Assembly: GCA_964568075.1 (NCBI GenBank)
Contig: CAZMOM010000010.1
Span: 24,699-88,698 of the forward strand
DNA length: 64,000 nucleotides
Source: MnTg04 sp964568075
GTDB lineage: Bacteria; Pseudomonadota; Gammaproteobacteria; Steroidobacterales; MnTg04
Reading direction: 5' to 3'
Shown: piece after piece, positions 54,871-63,943 of the stretch
How the letters are laid out: every line of letters begins with the position of its first letter
Position numbering within the stretch: the stretch's first letter is position 1
Translations under genes and position numbers: made by a program
Notes under the pieces: model-generated
The model's input: only the letters and a program-made list of their open reading frames with translations
Database searches by the model: none
Told to the model about the DNA's origin: nothing

Positions 54871-55403
54871 CCGCAGACTCCCCCGAAGAGCGGCGCTTAT
54901 GTTCTGTTTTCGCCCCGCCTGTTCACCATAATAAGACAAAACGCAGCGCGGAACACCGGACTGATACACGGTGATCGGAAAAGGCCTTCAGGAAACAGAT
55001 TCCCTGTGCTCGGGCGCCGATATCCGACCACCGATGACAATATCCTTTTCCTGGGCGGGACCCGCAACCTGACCATCCTCGCCGGCGAAATCACGATCCA
55101 GGATATTTAGTCCGTTTTGCGACCATAACGATATCGATAATGCGCAAATTTTAAAATCTGCGCGCAAAATCTGCGCAAAACTGTGGTTTTTTCGCTACTG
55201 GATTATGAAAAATACTTTTCCCCGAATCCATACCGGCTCCCGAAGCTTTACGCGGCCGGGCTTCCGGAGATCATTCAAAGTATCTGCTGATCCGGTCAGC
55301 CGATTATGTTATGTCGTTGATTTGAGACAGTTTTTTTATGCGCAGATGGCATCTAGTATTTGCAGGCTAGAAAAATATACAGATCTGTATCAGGGGATAC
55401 ATC
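54871..55403. other. 533-nt gene-poor region between DUF885 and DUF4382 genes
   Basis: Contains a remnant of a DUF4382 gene (55003-55110). Downstream of it, 55139-55182 holds repeated AAATCTGCGC/TGCGCAAA motifs of unknown meaning. The rest should include the promoters of the divergent flanking genes; no clear promoter was identified. Confidence 0.5.
55003..55110 (+). pseudogene. 3' remnant of a DUF4382 lipoprotein gene
   Basis: The frame ending at TAG 55108-55110 reads PTTDDNILFLGGTRNLTI and ends in TIQDI. It closely matches the C-terminus of the intact DUF4382 gene downstream (PTTDDDILFLGGTFNITI ... KMQDF). Upstream of 55003 the similarity fades and there is no long frame. It looks like a decayed partial copy, on the same strand about 300 nt ahead of the intact gene. 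Confidence 0.75.
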
Positions 55404-56300
55404 ATGCGAGTCAAATTAGCCCTGTGTGCGTTCGTCTTGATCATCGGTGGCTGTGGCGGCGAGGAGAGCGCGGCCCCGGAACCAGGGACTCTGACGCTGG
55501 CGGTGACCGACGCGCCGGTCGACTTCGCCCAACGGGTTGTGGTTTTTTTTGCCGCGGTCGAAATCAAGCCGGCCACTGGTGAATCATTCATGGTCGACGT
55601 CAACGACCAGATCGATCTGCTGGCGCTCGCCGGTGGTGGCAGCGAAATTATCCTCAATAACATTACGCTCGACGCCGGTCATTACAACTGGCTCCGGCTC
55701 GAGGTCAATGCCGTAGCGACGATGATGGATTCCTTCATCGTCCTGGATGATGGGTCCGAACACTCCTTATTTATACCCAGCGGCGATGAGACCGGCCTGA
55801 AGCTGATCGGCGGTTTCGACGTGCCCGCCGGCGGAAACGCCAGCTTTACGCTGGACTTCGATCTGCGCAAGTCGGTGCACAACCCGATCGGCCTGCTGCC
55901 CGATTACATCCTGCGTCCGACGCTGCGCATCATCGATAACGGTGTGAATGGCGATCCTGTCGGCAGCATCAGCGGAGAAATCGGCAACAACCTGATTTTC
56001 AACGAGCTCTGCATCAATGGCAGCGGCAACGCCGTCTACATATTCTCCGGCCACGATTCCTTTATCGACGATGTCGATGGCATCGCGCCGGATCCGGTGG
56101 ACAGCGCCGTAGTGACCCTGGACACGAACACCGGTGCGCATGTGTACATGATCGACAATCTGCCGGTTGGCGATTACACGATCGCGTTCACCTGTGAGGC
56201 GGGCGATGACGACCCCACCACCGACGACGACATACTCTTTCTCGGTGGCACGTTTAACATCACCATCGTCGAAGGTCTGACGAAGATGCAGGATTTCTAG
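55404..56300 (+). CDS. DUF4382 domain lipoprotein
   Basis: 298 residues. A short signal peptide ends in the lipobox IIGGC (Cys17). The DUF4382 domain begins TLTLAVTDAPVDFAQRVVVFF and includes LDAGHYNWLRLEVNA and FDVPAGGNASFTLDFDLRKS; a C-terminal part holds acidic EAGDDDPTTDDD. Function unknown; such proteins are exported and often near other surface proteins. A decayed copy of its 3' end lies upstream. Confidence 0.86.
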   Translation: MRVKLALCAFVLIIGGCGGEESAAPEPGTLTLAVTDAPVDFAQRVVVFFAAVEIKPATGESFMVDVNDQIDLLALAGGGSEIILNNITLDAGHYNWLRLEVNAVATMMDSFIVLDDGSEHSLFIPSGDETGLKLIGGFDVPAGGNASFTLDFDLRKSVHNPIGLLPDYILRPTLRIIDNGVNGDPVGSISGEIGNNLIFNELCINGSGNAVYIFSGHDSFIDDVDGIAPDPVDSAVVTLDTNTGAHVYMIDNLPVGDYTIAFTCEAGDDDPTTDDDILFLGGTFNITIVEGLTKMQDF

Positions 56301-56386
56301 AAAAAATACCTGGCACTCACCTGAAATTTGCCGGCGGTCCAGCACTGGACCAACCGCACTCCTTATCTATATACAGGTTAAAAAAA

Positions 56387-56411
56387 CCCCGCCCTCGTGA
56401 TGGGGGCGGGG
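56387..56411 (-). terminator. intrinsic terminator of the minus-strand secreted-protein gene
   Basis: An 8-bp stem CCCCGCCC / GGGCGGGG with a 9-nt loop. On the minus strand it is followed by a run of T (complement of AAAAAA at 56381-56386). It lies 46 nt past the stop of the gene at 56457-57239. On the plus strand the trailing T tract is weak, so it mainly serves the minus strand. Confidence 0.8.
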
Positions 56412-56456
56412 TTAGTGTTCGGGGTCACGATTTCGGCCCCGTGGGGATGGATTCTG

Positions 56457-57239
56457 CTAAGGATTTCTTTCGGTTAGCTCCACGATCACCGTCTTGCCAC
56501 CGCTGAGCTCTTCGATCAGCACCAGGCCATCACCGCCCGGGCAGTAAACCTTGTGCTCGATGGTCTGGTTCTCCAGCTCGGTCCATTCCTTGGTCTTCAT
56601 GCAGCCTTCGTAATCGCCGCGGTCGGTGGAAACGGACACATCCAGCCTGAGAATCTTGGCCTGATCCTCGGCTTCCTCCTCGTAGAATTCCTGGAAGAAC
56701 GAATCACCGACATGCGGGTCGCCCAGCACAACGGTTCCGGCCAGGGCGCCGTCATAACCGGCTTCCCAGGAACCTTCGGACGTGGCAAACAAAAAATTGC
56801 CGTCATCGTCATATTCATAGGCGATTGTTTCTTCGCCCAGATACCAGATGTTTCCAAAGTCGTCCTGCGCATACCAGTCCTGGGTTTCCTCATCGAGTTG
56901 GTCACCCGTGCCGTCACAGTCTTCGTCGATCCATTCGACGTCGTAGACGATCCTGGCGACCGCCCTTTTATATACCGTCCTCGCCGGAAAATTCCTTTTC
57001 GCTTCATTGCTGACATATACCGTGTTGAGGACGCATTCGTCGTCCTCCTCCGCCACATAGGTAAAAGTCGTTCCCGCGATCAGTGGCCAGAATGGGTTGT
57101 CAATGTTCAGCGGATCGGAAAAGTTGGCCTGATCGTATTCCATCAGTTCCAGTTTGACCGCGCCTGCCTGTGGCGCAAGCAACGCCAGTAACGCAATGAC
57201 CGCAGCGCTTCCGCTCAGAAATCTGTAAAGCTTGTTCAT
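56457..57239 (-). CDS. acidic secreted protein of unknown function
   Basis: 260 residues with a clear Sec signal peptide (hydrophobic core VIALLALLAPQAGA, cut probably after AGA at about 27). The mature protein is very acidic, with four Cys (EDDECVLN, DEDCDG, YEGCMKT, VYCPGG) that could form disulfides. It shows NPFWPLIAGTTFTYVAEE and DWYAQDDFGNIWYLGE, a beta-rich pattern I have met in hypothetical exported proteins but cannot name. Single gene with its own terminator. Confidence 0.75.
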   Translation of the reverse strand: MNKLYRFLSGSAAVIALLALLAPQAGAVKLELMEYDQANFSDPLNIDNPFWPLIAGTTFTYVAEEDDECVLNTVYVSNEAKRNFPARTVYKRAVARIVYDVEWIDEDCDGTGDQLDEETQDWYAQDDFGNIWYLGEETIAYEYDDDGNFLFATSEGSWEAGYDGALAGTVVLGDPHVGDSFFQEFYEEEAEDQAKILRLDVSVSTDRGDYEGCMKTKEWTELENQTIEHKVYCPGGDGLVLIEELSGGKTVIVELTERNP

Positions 57240-57369
57240 TATTTAGTCTCCTGCTTTTTCGGCTTCTGCTGTTTTGACGGTGTTTCAAGAAAAAATCGGT
57301 CGCATGATGTGCTTGCCATGCGGGGATCTTTCTTGTCGAATGAAGAGGCAGCCCTTGTTTACGGAAGCC

Positions 57370-58947
57370 ATGACGGATAGCAGGGAAAATTCCAGACTGA
57401 TCCGGTCCCTACTCAGTCCGGCGGCCTATCCGCATCCGACAGACAACATTCGGCTGATCGAAACCCATGTTTCCTGGCTCGTCCTGACCGGGGACTTTGT
57501 CTACAAGATCAAGAAGCCCGCCGACCTCGGTTTCCTCGATTACTCGACGCTGGAGAAACGGAAATTCTTCTGCGAGGAAGAGCTTCGTCTCAACCTGCGA
57601 TTCGCGCCGGATCTCTACCTCGAGGTCGTTGGCATCACCGGGACCGAGGATGAACCGAGCATCGGCGGAGACGGCCCAGTCATCGAGTACGCGGTCAAAA
57701 TGAAACAGTTCCCGCAGGCTGCACAGCTCGACCGGCTGCTCGATAATGATCTGCTGACACGAGCCGATATGGAATTCGCCGCGGCGTGGGTAGGCCGGTT
57801 TCACGCCGGCAGTGCGGCCGCCGGTCAGGACACGAAGTACGGCACGCCCGAGCAAGTCTGGCTGCCGGTGCTGGAAAACTTCAACCAGATCCTGCCACGT
57901 ATCGACGATCCGCCAACCCGGGCCAAGCTTGATACGCTGCTGCGCTGGAGCGAAGACGAATTCACCAGGCTCAAGCCCATTTTCGAACGACGCAGAAAAG
58001 ACGGCTTCATCCGCGAATGCCATGGTGACCTGCACTTGAGCAACCTGATCAAGACCGACCAGGGCGTCGCCGCGTTCGACTGCATCGAGTTCGATCCTAT
58101 GCTCCGCTGGATCGATGTCATCAGTGAGATCGCATTTCTGGTTATGGACCTCGAGGTCCGGGATCGCAGTGACCTGGCCTTCGCATTTACCAATCGCTAC
58201 CTGGAAATCACCGGCGACTATGCCGGCATGCCACTGATGCAATTTCACCTGGTATACAAGTCGATGGTGCGCGCCAAGGTCGCCGCCATCCGCCTTGCCG
58301 ACGACTCACTGAATGTCCAGGACAGAAAAGCGCAGCTTATTCGCTTCGAACATCATGTCGGCTATGCCGAATCGGCAACGCAAAGGCCCGCGCCGAAGCT
58401 GATCATCTGCCATGGCCTGTCGGGCTCGGGCAAAACCTTCGTCAGCGATCGGTTGCTGGCGCCGCTGTCAGCTATTCGCGTGCGCTCGGATATCGAACGC
58501 AAACGTTTGCACGGTCTGGCTGCGGAGCAAAGCAGTGGCTCAGATGTCGCTTCCGGAATTTACTCCGCTGAAGCCGGCCTACGTACTTACGAGAGACTCG
58601 CGGAATTGACGCGCCCTGTTGTCGATGCCGGCTATACCGTGATTGTCGATGCAGCCTTCCTGAAAAAAAATCAACGACAGCAATTCGAAACCCTGGCCGG
58701 TGACAGCCAGGTCCCGTTTGTCATCCTGAACTGCATGGCGGAGCGGGACACACTCAGGCGACGCATCATCAAGCGCGATGCCGACAACGACGATGCATCG
58801 GAAGCGAACCTGGCGGTGCTAAAACATCAGCTAAGCGACTACACCGGTCTGGACCAAACCGAGCTTGCCTCGGCAATAGTGGTCGATACCGGTAAGGCCG
58901 TTGCTATCGACGCACTGGTCCGCGAAATACGATCACGAGGGCGCTGA
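57370..58947 (+). CDS. aminoglycoside phosphotransferase-like and P-loop kinase fusion
   Basis: 525 residues. The N-terminal half resembles the APH/choline kinase fold, with the catalytic loop RECHGDLHLSNLI and AFDCIEFDPMLRWIDVISE. The C-terminal half (from about residue 370) is a P-loop ATPase with Walker A CHGLSGSGKTF and an internal RVRSDIERKRLHGL. Such two-domain proteins are usually annotated as AAA family ATPase; the substrate is unknown. The ATG at 57370 is chosen; the frame is open upstream to 57274. Confidence 0.8.
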   Translation: MTDSRENSRLIRSLLSPAAYPHPTDNIRLIETHVSWLVLTGDFVYKIKKPADLGFLDYSTLEKRKFFCEEELRLNLRFAPDLYLEVVGITGTEDEPSIGGDGPVIEYAVKMKQFPQAAQLDRLLDNDLLTRADMEFAAAWVGRFHAGSAAAGQDTKYGTPEQVWLPVLENFNQILPRIDDPPTRAKLDTLLRWSEDEFTRLKPIFERRRKDGFIRECHGDLHLSNLIKTDQGVAAFDCIEFDPMLRWIDVISEIAFLVMDLEVRDRSDLAFAFTNRYLEITGDYAGMPLMQFHLVYKSMVRAKVAAIRLADDSLNVQDRKAQLIRFEHHVGYAESATQRPAPKLIICHGLSGSGKTFVSDRLLAPLSAIRVRSDIERKRLHGLAAEQSSGSDVASGIYSAEAGLRTYERLAELTRPVVDAGYTVIVDAAFLKKNQRQQFETLAGDSQVPFVILNCMAERDTLRRRIIKRDADNDDASEANLAVLKHQLSDYTGLDQTELASAIVVDTGKAVAIDALVREIRSRGR

Positions 58948-58955
58948 AAAAAAGG

Positions 58956-58992
58956 GGACAGATTTATTTTTTTTGAAAAAATAAATCTGTCC
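58956..58992. terminator. 17-bp inverted repeat, likely bidirectional terminator
   Basis: Arms 58956-58972 and 58976-58992 are exact reverse complements (GGACAGATTTATTTTTT) with a TTG loop; beyond a G-G mismatch, G/C and A/T tracts extend the pairing. Located between the convergent kinase fusion and SDR genes. The same GGACAGATTTATTTTT string recurs in many proteobacterial genomes, often as a repeat (recalled, not checked). Confidence 0.65.
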
Positions 58993-59004
58993 GCTTTTTG
59001 AAAC

Positions 59005-59976
59005 CTATTCCTCCAACTCGGCCAAAACCTCATCCAGCATCGAGATCAGCGCCTCACGATCATAGGTATATGTCTGCCCCGCATTGAGCTGCGCCATTTC
59101 GCGTAGCGCCTGCTTGATCGTGATTTCTGCCTCAAACTCATTGGGCACGACCATGTACCGAAGCTTGGGGTTATCGTCGAACAAGGCATGCATGACGGCA
59201 TCGGCCACCTCGACCGGATCCTTGTATTGCGCTCGGTCCGTCGGTCTTTCCATTCTGCTTTTTATTTCATCTGCAAACAACGAATCGTCGAAATTCTGAT
59301 TGTTGTCGCTAATGCGCTTGTACAGGTTCTTGAAAATATCGGATTTGTAATTACCCGGTTCGACCACACTCACTTTCACATCGAAACCTCGCATTTCCCT
59401 GGACAGCGAGTCGGTATAGGCCTCGATGGCATGTTTGCTCATGCTGTACGGACCCGACAAGGCGCCGGACAGGATGCCGGCGATCGAACCGATCGTCGTG
59501 ATCCGGCCTTTCGATTCCATGATCAGCGGAGCGAAAGCCTTGGTGATCCGGTAAGGACCATAGACATTCACATCGAACTGGAAGTCGAGCTCTGCCTCTT
59601 CCACTTCGATCAAGGGACCCAGCACAGCCACACCGGCGTTGTTGACCAGGCCATACAAGCCCCGGCCCTGTTTCCGAACCGTTTCGACGGCCGCATCGAT
59701 TTCTCCCTGTTTAGTCACATCCAGCCGGATGGACTGTATATTATCGATCGCATTCAGATCGGCCAGGTCTTTTTCCTTCCGCGCGCCGGCGTAGACGAAA
59801 TAACCATTCGCGGCCAGCGTCTCGGCGATCTTCCTGCCGATCCCGGTGCTGGCGCCCGTGACGAGAATCGCTTTTTGCGAGCCGGCTCCATCGGCGGAGC
59901 CGCTGGCATCGACAGCCAGGCCGGGTATCACCCAGCAAACCAGCAGGAAAGTGACGAGCCTGATGTTATTTTTCAT
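59005..59976 (-). CDS. short-chain dehydrogenase/reductase with an N-terminal signal sequence
   Basis: 323 residues. A classical SDR: NAD(P) motif VTGASTGIGRKIAETL, NNAG in LYGLVNNAGVAVLG, Ser-Tyr-Lys site IGSIAGIL then YSMSKHAIEAY. Unusually it starts with MKNNIRLVTFLLVCWVIPGL, a hydrophobic stretch like a Sec signal or membrane anchor, followed by a spacer before the Rossmann fold. The substrate is unknown. Divergent from the DUF885 lipoprotein gene with 104 nt between starts. Confidence 0.84.
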   Translation of the reverse strand: MKNNIRLVTFLLVCWVIPGLAVDASGSADGAGSQKAILVTGASTGIGRKIAETLAANGYFVYAGARKEKDLADLNAIDNIQSIRLDVTKQGEIDAAVETVRKQGRGLYGLVNNAGVAVLGPLIEVEEAELDFQFDVNVYGPYRITKAFAPLIMESKGRITTIGSIAGILSGALSGPYSMSKHAIEAYTDSLSREMRGFDVKVSVVEPGNYKSDIFKNLYKRISDNNQNFDDSLFADEIKSRMERPTDRAQYKDPVEVADAVMHALFDDNPKLRYMVVPNEFEAEITIKQALREMAQLNAGQTYTYDREALISMLDEVLAELEE

Positions 59977-60080
59977 TTTCTATCCCCGGTGGCGGTGTTA
60001 AGTTACGGAAGTTTCGCCTACCAAGATATGCAGAATGACTGCGTTTCACAACACCGGCCCCGTTGAATAAGGAACTACCC

Positions 60081-61859
60081 ATGCGCTCTTTTGGCTTCGT
60101 CATTGTCTCTCTCCTTGCGCTTACGGCCTGCACGCCCGCACCGGACACGACCCAGGCAGGGACGGCCGAATCTCAACTGCACGCCATTATTACCGAACAC
60201 TGGGATTACCAACTGCGTGAAAGTCCCCTGCTGGCGACCCAGGCGGGCGTTGCCGATTACAACGATCGGCTGGCCGGCGTGACCGAGGCGGATCGTGATC
60301 GTCGGTTGGCGACAGAGCAGGAATTTCTGCGAAGACTCCGGGCCATCGATCCCGATGCGCTCGGTGCGGACGACCGCATCAACCACGAACTGCTGGAATG
60401 GGTGTTGCAGGACTCTATCGGTGCCTATCAGTTAAATCTTTCGCGCATCCCGTTTAATACTTTTTATGGTTTTTACATGGCGGTGCTGAGCATGACCAAT
60501 GGCCTGCCGACAGCAACGGTGGACGACTACGAAGACTACATCGCCCGGCTCAACGATATCCCGCGTTATTTCTCCGAAAACATCGACAACATGCGCGAGG
60601 GCATCGACACCGGTTTCACGCTGCCGAAGATCGTTATCGAGGGCGTGCTGCCGACGATCAAGGCGCAGCTCTACGACGATCCGGAAAAAAGTGGTTTCTA
60701 CGAGCCATTTGCCGACCTGGGCGACAACCTTGCGGATGACGACAAAGCACGCCTGCTATCGGCGGGTCGCAAAGCGATCGCCGACAGCGCATTAACGGCA
60801 TTCTCCGATCTCGCGGATTTTTTCGAAAACGAATATCTGGATGCGGCGACCGCTACGCTGGGCGCGGAACAATTGCCCGACGGCGAAGCCTATTACGCGC
60901 ATCAGATCAGCTCCTACGCCACCGTCACCGATAAGACCTCGACCGACATCCACAACATCGGTCTTGGCGAAGTCGCCCGGATACGATCGGAGATGGATGC
61001 GCTGATCGCCGAGCTCGAGTTTGACGGCGACTTCGCTGCGTTCACCGACTTCCTGCGTACCGATCCGCAGTTTTACGCCAGCAGCGAAGAAGAGTTGTTG
61101 AAGGAAGCGGCCTATACCGCCAAGCGCATCGACTACCTGATGCCCGGCTTTTTCGGCAAGCTGCCGCGCCTGTCCTACGGCGTGGTACCCGTCCCGGCAG
61201 AAGTAGCCCCCAACTACACGACGGCTGCCTATGTCGGGGCGCCGATCGGCAGCAAGATCGGCGGCGCATTCTGGGTCAACACCTATGCGCTGGATCAACG
61301 ACCGCTTTATGAGCTGACCGCACTGACGCTGCACGAGGCGGTCCCGGGCCACCATCACCAGGGCGCGCTGTCACAGGAACTGGAAAACATGCCCGATTTC
61401 CGGCGCAACCTGTATCTCAGCGCCTATGGCGAAGGTTGGGGCCTGTATTCGGAAAAACTCGGCGTGGAGATGGATGTCTACCGAACCCCGTATGAGCATT
61501 TTGGCCGATTGAGTTACGAGATGTGGCGCGCATGCCGGCTGGTCATCGATACCGGTATCCACTCACAGGGCTGGAGCCGCGAACAGGCGATGGAATACCT
61601 CGCGAGCAACACCTCGCTGTCGCGAGGCAATGTCCGGGCCGAAGTGGATCGTTACATCTCCTGGCCCGGTCAGGCATTGTCGTACAAGCTCGGCGAGTTA
61701 AAAATCTGGGAGCTGCGCCACCGCGCGGAAGAGAAACTGGGCGATGATTTCGATCTGCGGGAATTTCACGACGTGTTGCTGGGCAGCGGCGCACTGCCGC
61801 TGACCATGCTGGAAAATGTCATCGATCGGTTTATTGATGCAAAGTTGAGTGCGATTTAG
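60081..61859 (+). CDS. DUF885 family predicted metallopeptidase, lipoprotein
   Basis: 592 residues. The signal peptide ends in a lipobox LALTAC (Cys near 14). Zinc motif HEAVPGHHHQGALSQ, followed by YLSAYGEGWGLYSEKLG and RACRLVIDTGIHSQGW, all DUF885 features. This is a paralogue of the gene at 53053-54870 with the same motifs but a lipid anchor in place of a transmembrane one. An ATG at 60081 is used rather than the alternate start at 60063. Confidence 0.87.
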   Translation: MRSFGFVIVSLLALTACTPAPDTTQAGTAESQLHAIITEHWDYQLRESPLLATQAGVADYNDRLAGVTEADRDRRLATEQEFLRRLRAIDPDALGADDRINHELLEWVLQDSIGAYQLNLSRIPFNTFYGFYMAVLSMTNGLPTATVDDYEDYIARLNDIPRYFSENIDNMREGIDTGFTLPKIVIEGVLPTIKAQLYDDPEKSGFYEPFADLGDNLADDDKARLLSAGRKAIADSALTAFSDLADFFENEYLDAATATLGAEQLPDGEAYYAHQISSYATVTDKTSTDIHNIGLGEVARIRSEMDALIAELEFDGDFAAFTDFLRTDPQFYASSEEELLKEAAYTAKRIDYLMPGFFGKLPRLSYGVVPVPAEVAPNYTTAAYVGAPIGSKIGGAFWVNTYALDQRPLYELTALTLHEAVPGHHHQGALSQELENMPDFRRNLYLSAYGEGWGLYSEKLGVEMDVYRTPYEHFGRLSYEMWRACRLVIDTGIHSQGWSREQAMEYLASNTSLSRGNVRAEVDRYISWPGQALSYKLGELKIWELRHRAEEKLGDDFDLREFHDVLLGSGALPLTMLENVIDRFIDAKLSAI

Positions 61860-62213
61860 CCACGATGCCATTTTATTGTGTTAGACGGCCTTTACGGTCA
61901 GGATAACCTTATGCCGCGGAGCGCAGGGATGCGCGAGAGCGGCCGACGTGTAGGACGCACAAGTGCCGCGGAGCGCAGGGATGCGCGAGCGCGGCCAGGC
62001 CCGAACAGATTATCCGAGCATATGGCCTGGACTTCGGTCGTATAGTCGTTGATGCCTGTGGCGTGCGAATTTCCGTTTTTTGCATAGATTCGAGAGATTT
62101 CCAGGTCATGTCACGGGCGGGGCTTTCGGTTACGATGATTCAGTGATGCGGTATCACTACACTTTTCATTCACCTTCGCGTTAGGCACCAATATTTGGAT
62201 AAGAGCGAACACT
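61860..62213. other. 354-nt intergenic region with hairpin repeats
   Basis: Lies between the DUF885 gene and the SpoIIAA-like gene. It holds the paired hairpins at 61913-61995. The remaining part, about 62000-62213, should carry the promoter of the downstream genes but shows no clear consensus. No gene was seen. Confidence 0.6.
61913..61995. repeat. two copies of the dispersed hairpin repeat (locus B)
   Basis: Hairpins at 61913-61943 and 61965-61995, period 52 nt. Outer stem GCCGC / GCGGC, inner stem GCGCA / TGCGC, loop GGGA. The spacer TAGGACGCACAAGT resembles CAGGACGCCCAAAT of locus A. Same family as 24027-24128 and 63944-64000. Confidence 0.85.
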
Positions 62214-62576
62214 GTGATCAAGGAAATTCCAGACCTGCCCGGCAATGTCATCGGATTTACGGCAAGCGGAACTGTGACTGCGGAAGACTATGAATCCGTG
62301 TTGATTCCCGCAGTGGAGGCGAAACTAGCCGAACAGAAGATGATCCGCTTGCTCTATCACCTCGGCCCCGATTTCGCGGGATACAAGATGGCGGCGATGT
62401 GGGAAGATGCGAAGATCGGACTTCGGCATTTTACGGCGTGGGAACGAATAGCGGTGGTCACTGACGTGGACTGGATACGATCCTCCGTCAAAGTGTTCGG
62501 TTTTGCCATGCCGGGACACGTGCGCGTGTTTAAAAATGATGAGCTTGCCGAGGCAAAAGGGTGGCTGGGCGAGTAA
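62214..62576 (+). CDS. SpoIIAA-like (STAS-fold) protein
   Basis: 120 residues, GTG start. It resembles the SpoIIAA-like family (often DUF3478): opens MIKEIPDLPGNVIGFTASG, then MWEDAKIGLRHFTAWERIAV and ending with VRVFKNDELAEAKGWL. The fold is that of anti-anti-sigma factors, but these proteins lack an assigned role. Nine nt upstream of cbpA, hence possibly co-transcribed with it. Confidence 0.85.
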   Translation: MIKEIPDLPGNVIGFTASGTVTAEDYESVLIPAVEAKLAEQKMIRLLYHLGPDFAGYKMAAMWEDAKIGLRHFTAWERIAVVTDVDWIRSSVKVFGFAMPGHVRVFKNDELAEAKGWLGE

Positions 62577-62585
62577 TAGAATTCG

Positions 62586-63536
62586 ATGGAGTACAAAGAC
62601 TACTACGAAGTCATAGGGGTCGCGCGGGACGCGACCCAGGACGAGATCAAACGCGCGTACCGCAAGCTGGCGCGCAAGTATCATCCCGACGTCAGCGATG
62701 CCCCGGAGGCCGAGGAACGATTCAAGTCGGTCGGCGAAGCCTACGTGGTCCTGAAAGACCCCGAGAAACGCGCGGCTTACGATCAGCTCGGATCACAATG
62801 GCGGGGCGGTCAGGAATTCCGACCGCCGCCTCACTGGAATCAGAACTTCGAGTTTCGTGGCAGCGGTTTTTCGGGTGACGGCGGCGCGGACTTCAGTGAT
62901 TTCTTTTCCTCGCTGTTCGGGCAGATGCGTGGACGCGAACCCGTCGGCCGTCGCGCCAGTTTCCGGATGCAGGGCGAAGACCACCATGCGAAGATTTCGA
63001 TCGACGTGGCGGACAGTTATACCGGCATCACGCGCGGGATCAAACTGCGCCTGCCGGAAGTAACCAGCGACGGTCATGTCGTGACCCGCGACCGGGTGCT
63101 GAACGTCAAGATTCCAAAGGGCGTCCGGCCCGGCCAGCGGATTCGTCTCGCCGGCCAGGGCGGCCCCGGATTGGGCGACGGTAAATCGGGTGATCTATAC
63201 CTCGAGATCGAATTTGATACCGGTGGCCGATACCGGGTCGATGACAAGGATGTTTATTTGAGCCTGCCCGTCGCACCGTGGGAAGCAGCGCTCGGTACGA
63301 CGATTACGGTGCCGATTCCTTCGGGCAGCGTCGATTTGAAAATCCCGGCTGGTTCCGGTCAAGGCAGCCGGCTGCGCCTGAAGGGCAAGGGCCTTCCGGC
63401 CAGGACGCCCGGCGATTTTTACGTCGATCTCAAGGTCGTATTACCGCCGGCGGACAGTAAAGAGGCGAAGGCGTTTTATCGAAAAATGGAATCCGAACTG
63501 CCATTCGATCCACGCGCCGGCTCGGGAGGTACCTAG
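62586..63536 (+). CDS. cbpA: DnaJ-type co-chaperone CbpA
   Basis: 316 residues. J domain at 1-70 (DYYEVIGVARDATQDEIKRA, HPD in KYHPDVS), a Gly/Phe-rich linker (about 85-115), and two C-terminal substrate domains without a zinc finger (IPKGVRPGQRIRLAGQGGPG and LRLKGKGLPARTPGDFYVDL), a class II J protein. CbpA works with DnaK and binds DNA in starved E. coli cells. The inhibitor gene cbpM follows after 3 nt. Confidence 0.94.
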   Translation: MEYKDYYEVIGVARDATQDEIKRAYRKLARKYHPDVSDAPEAEERFKSVGEAYVVLKDPEKRAAYDQLGSQWRGGQEFRPPPHWNQNFEFRGSGFSGDGGADFSDFFSSLFGQMRGREPVGRRASFRMQGEDHHAKISIDVADSYTGITRGIKLRLPEVTSDGHVVTRDRVLNVKIPKGVRPGQRIRLAGQGGPGLGDGKSGDLYLEIEFDTGGRYRVDDKDVYLSLPVAPWEAALGTTITVPIPSGSVDLKIPAGSGQGSRLRLKGKGLPARTPGDFYVDLKVVLPPADSKEAKAFYRKMESELPFDPRAGSGGT

Positions 63537-63539
63537 AGA

Positions 63540-63854
63540 ATGACTGAACGAGATGCAAATCTTCTCAGTGGTCAGATCGTCGATGAAACGACGGAGATCA
63601 CGATCGTCGAATTGTGCCGGTCCTGTGCAGTCGATGCCGAACTTGTCGAGGCGATGATCGATGAGGGGATAATAGAACCGACTCGAAAGCGCGGCGCGGA
63701 GTGGTGCTTCGCACTGAACACTGTAAGGCGGACGCGCGTCGTCGTTCGGCTGCAACGTGACCTCGGCGTGAACCTGGCCGGTGCGGCATTGGCGATCGAA
63801 CTACTCGACCGGCTCGAGCGATTACAACGCCGGAATCGCCATGACGATAGTTAG
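63540..63854 (+). CDS. cbpM: chaperone modulator CbpM
   Basis: 104 residues. MerR-like helix-turn-helix fold: ITIVELCRSCAVDAELVEAM, DEGIIEPTR, then RVVVRLQRDLGVNLAGAALAIELLDRL. CbpM binds the J domain of CbpA and blocks its activity. The 3-nt gap to cbpA supports co-translation. Confidence 0.92.
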   Translation: MTERDANLLSGQIVDETTEITIVELCRSCAVDAELVEAMIDEGIIEPTRKRGAEWCFALNTVRRTRVVVRLQRDLGVNLAGAALAIELLDRLERLQRRNRHDDS

Positions 63855-63943
63855 GGGAATTGATTTGGGACCATGTCAGGGCGATTCTCTGGTCTGCGAC
63901 CCGGCGTGGCTTTGCTCCACCGTCCTACCCCTTTTTGTTTAGT

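Noticed and set aside
55205..55582. 125-codon plus-strand frame overlapping the DUF4382 gene start
   Set aside because: It runs out of frame through the DUF4382 signal peptide and has no homology or good start.
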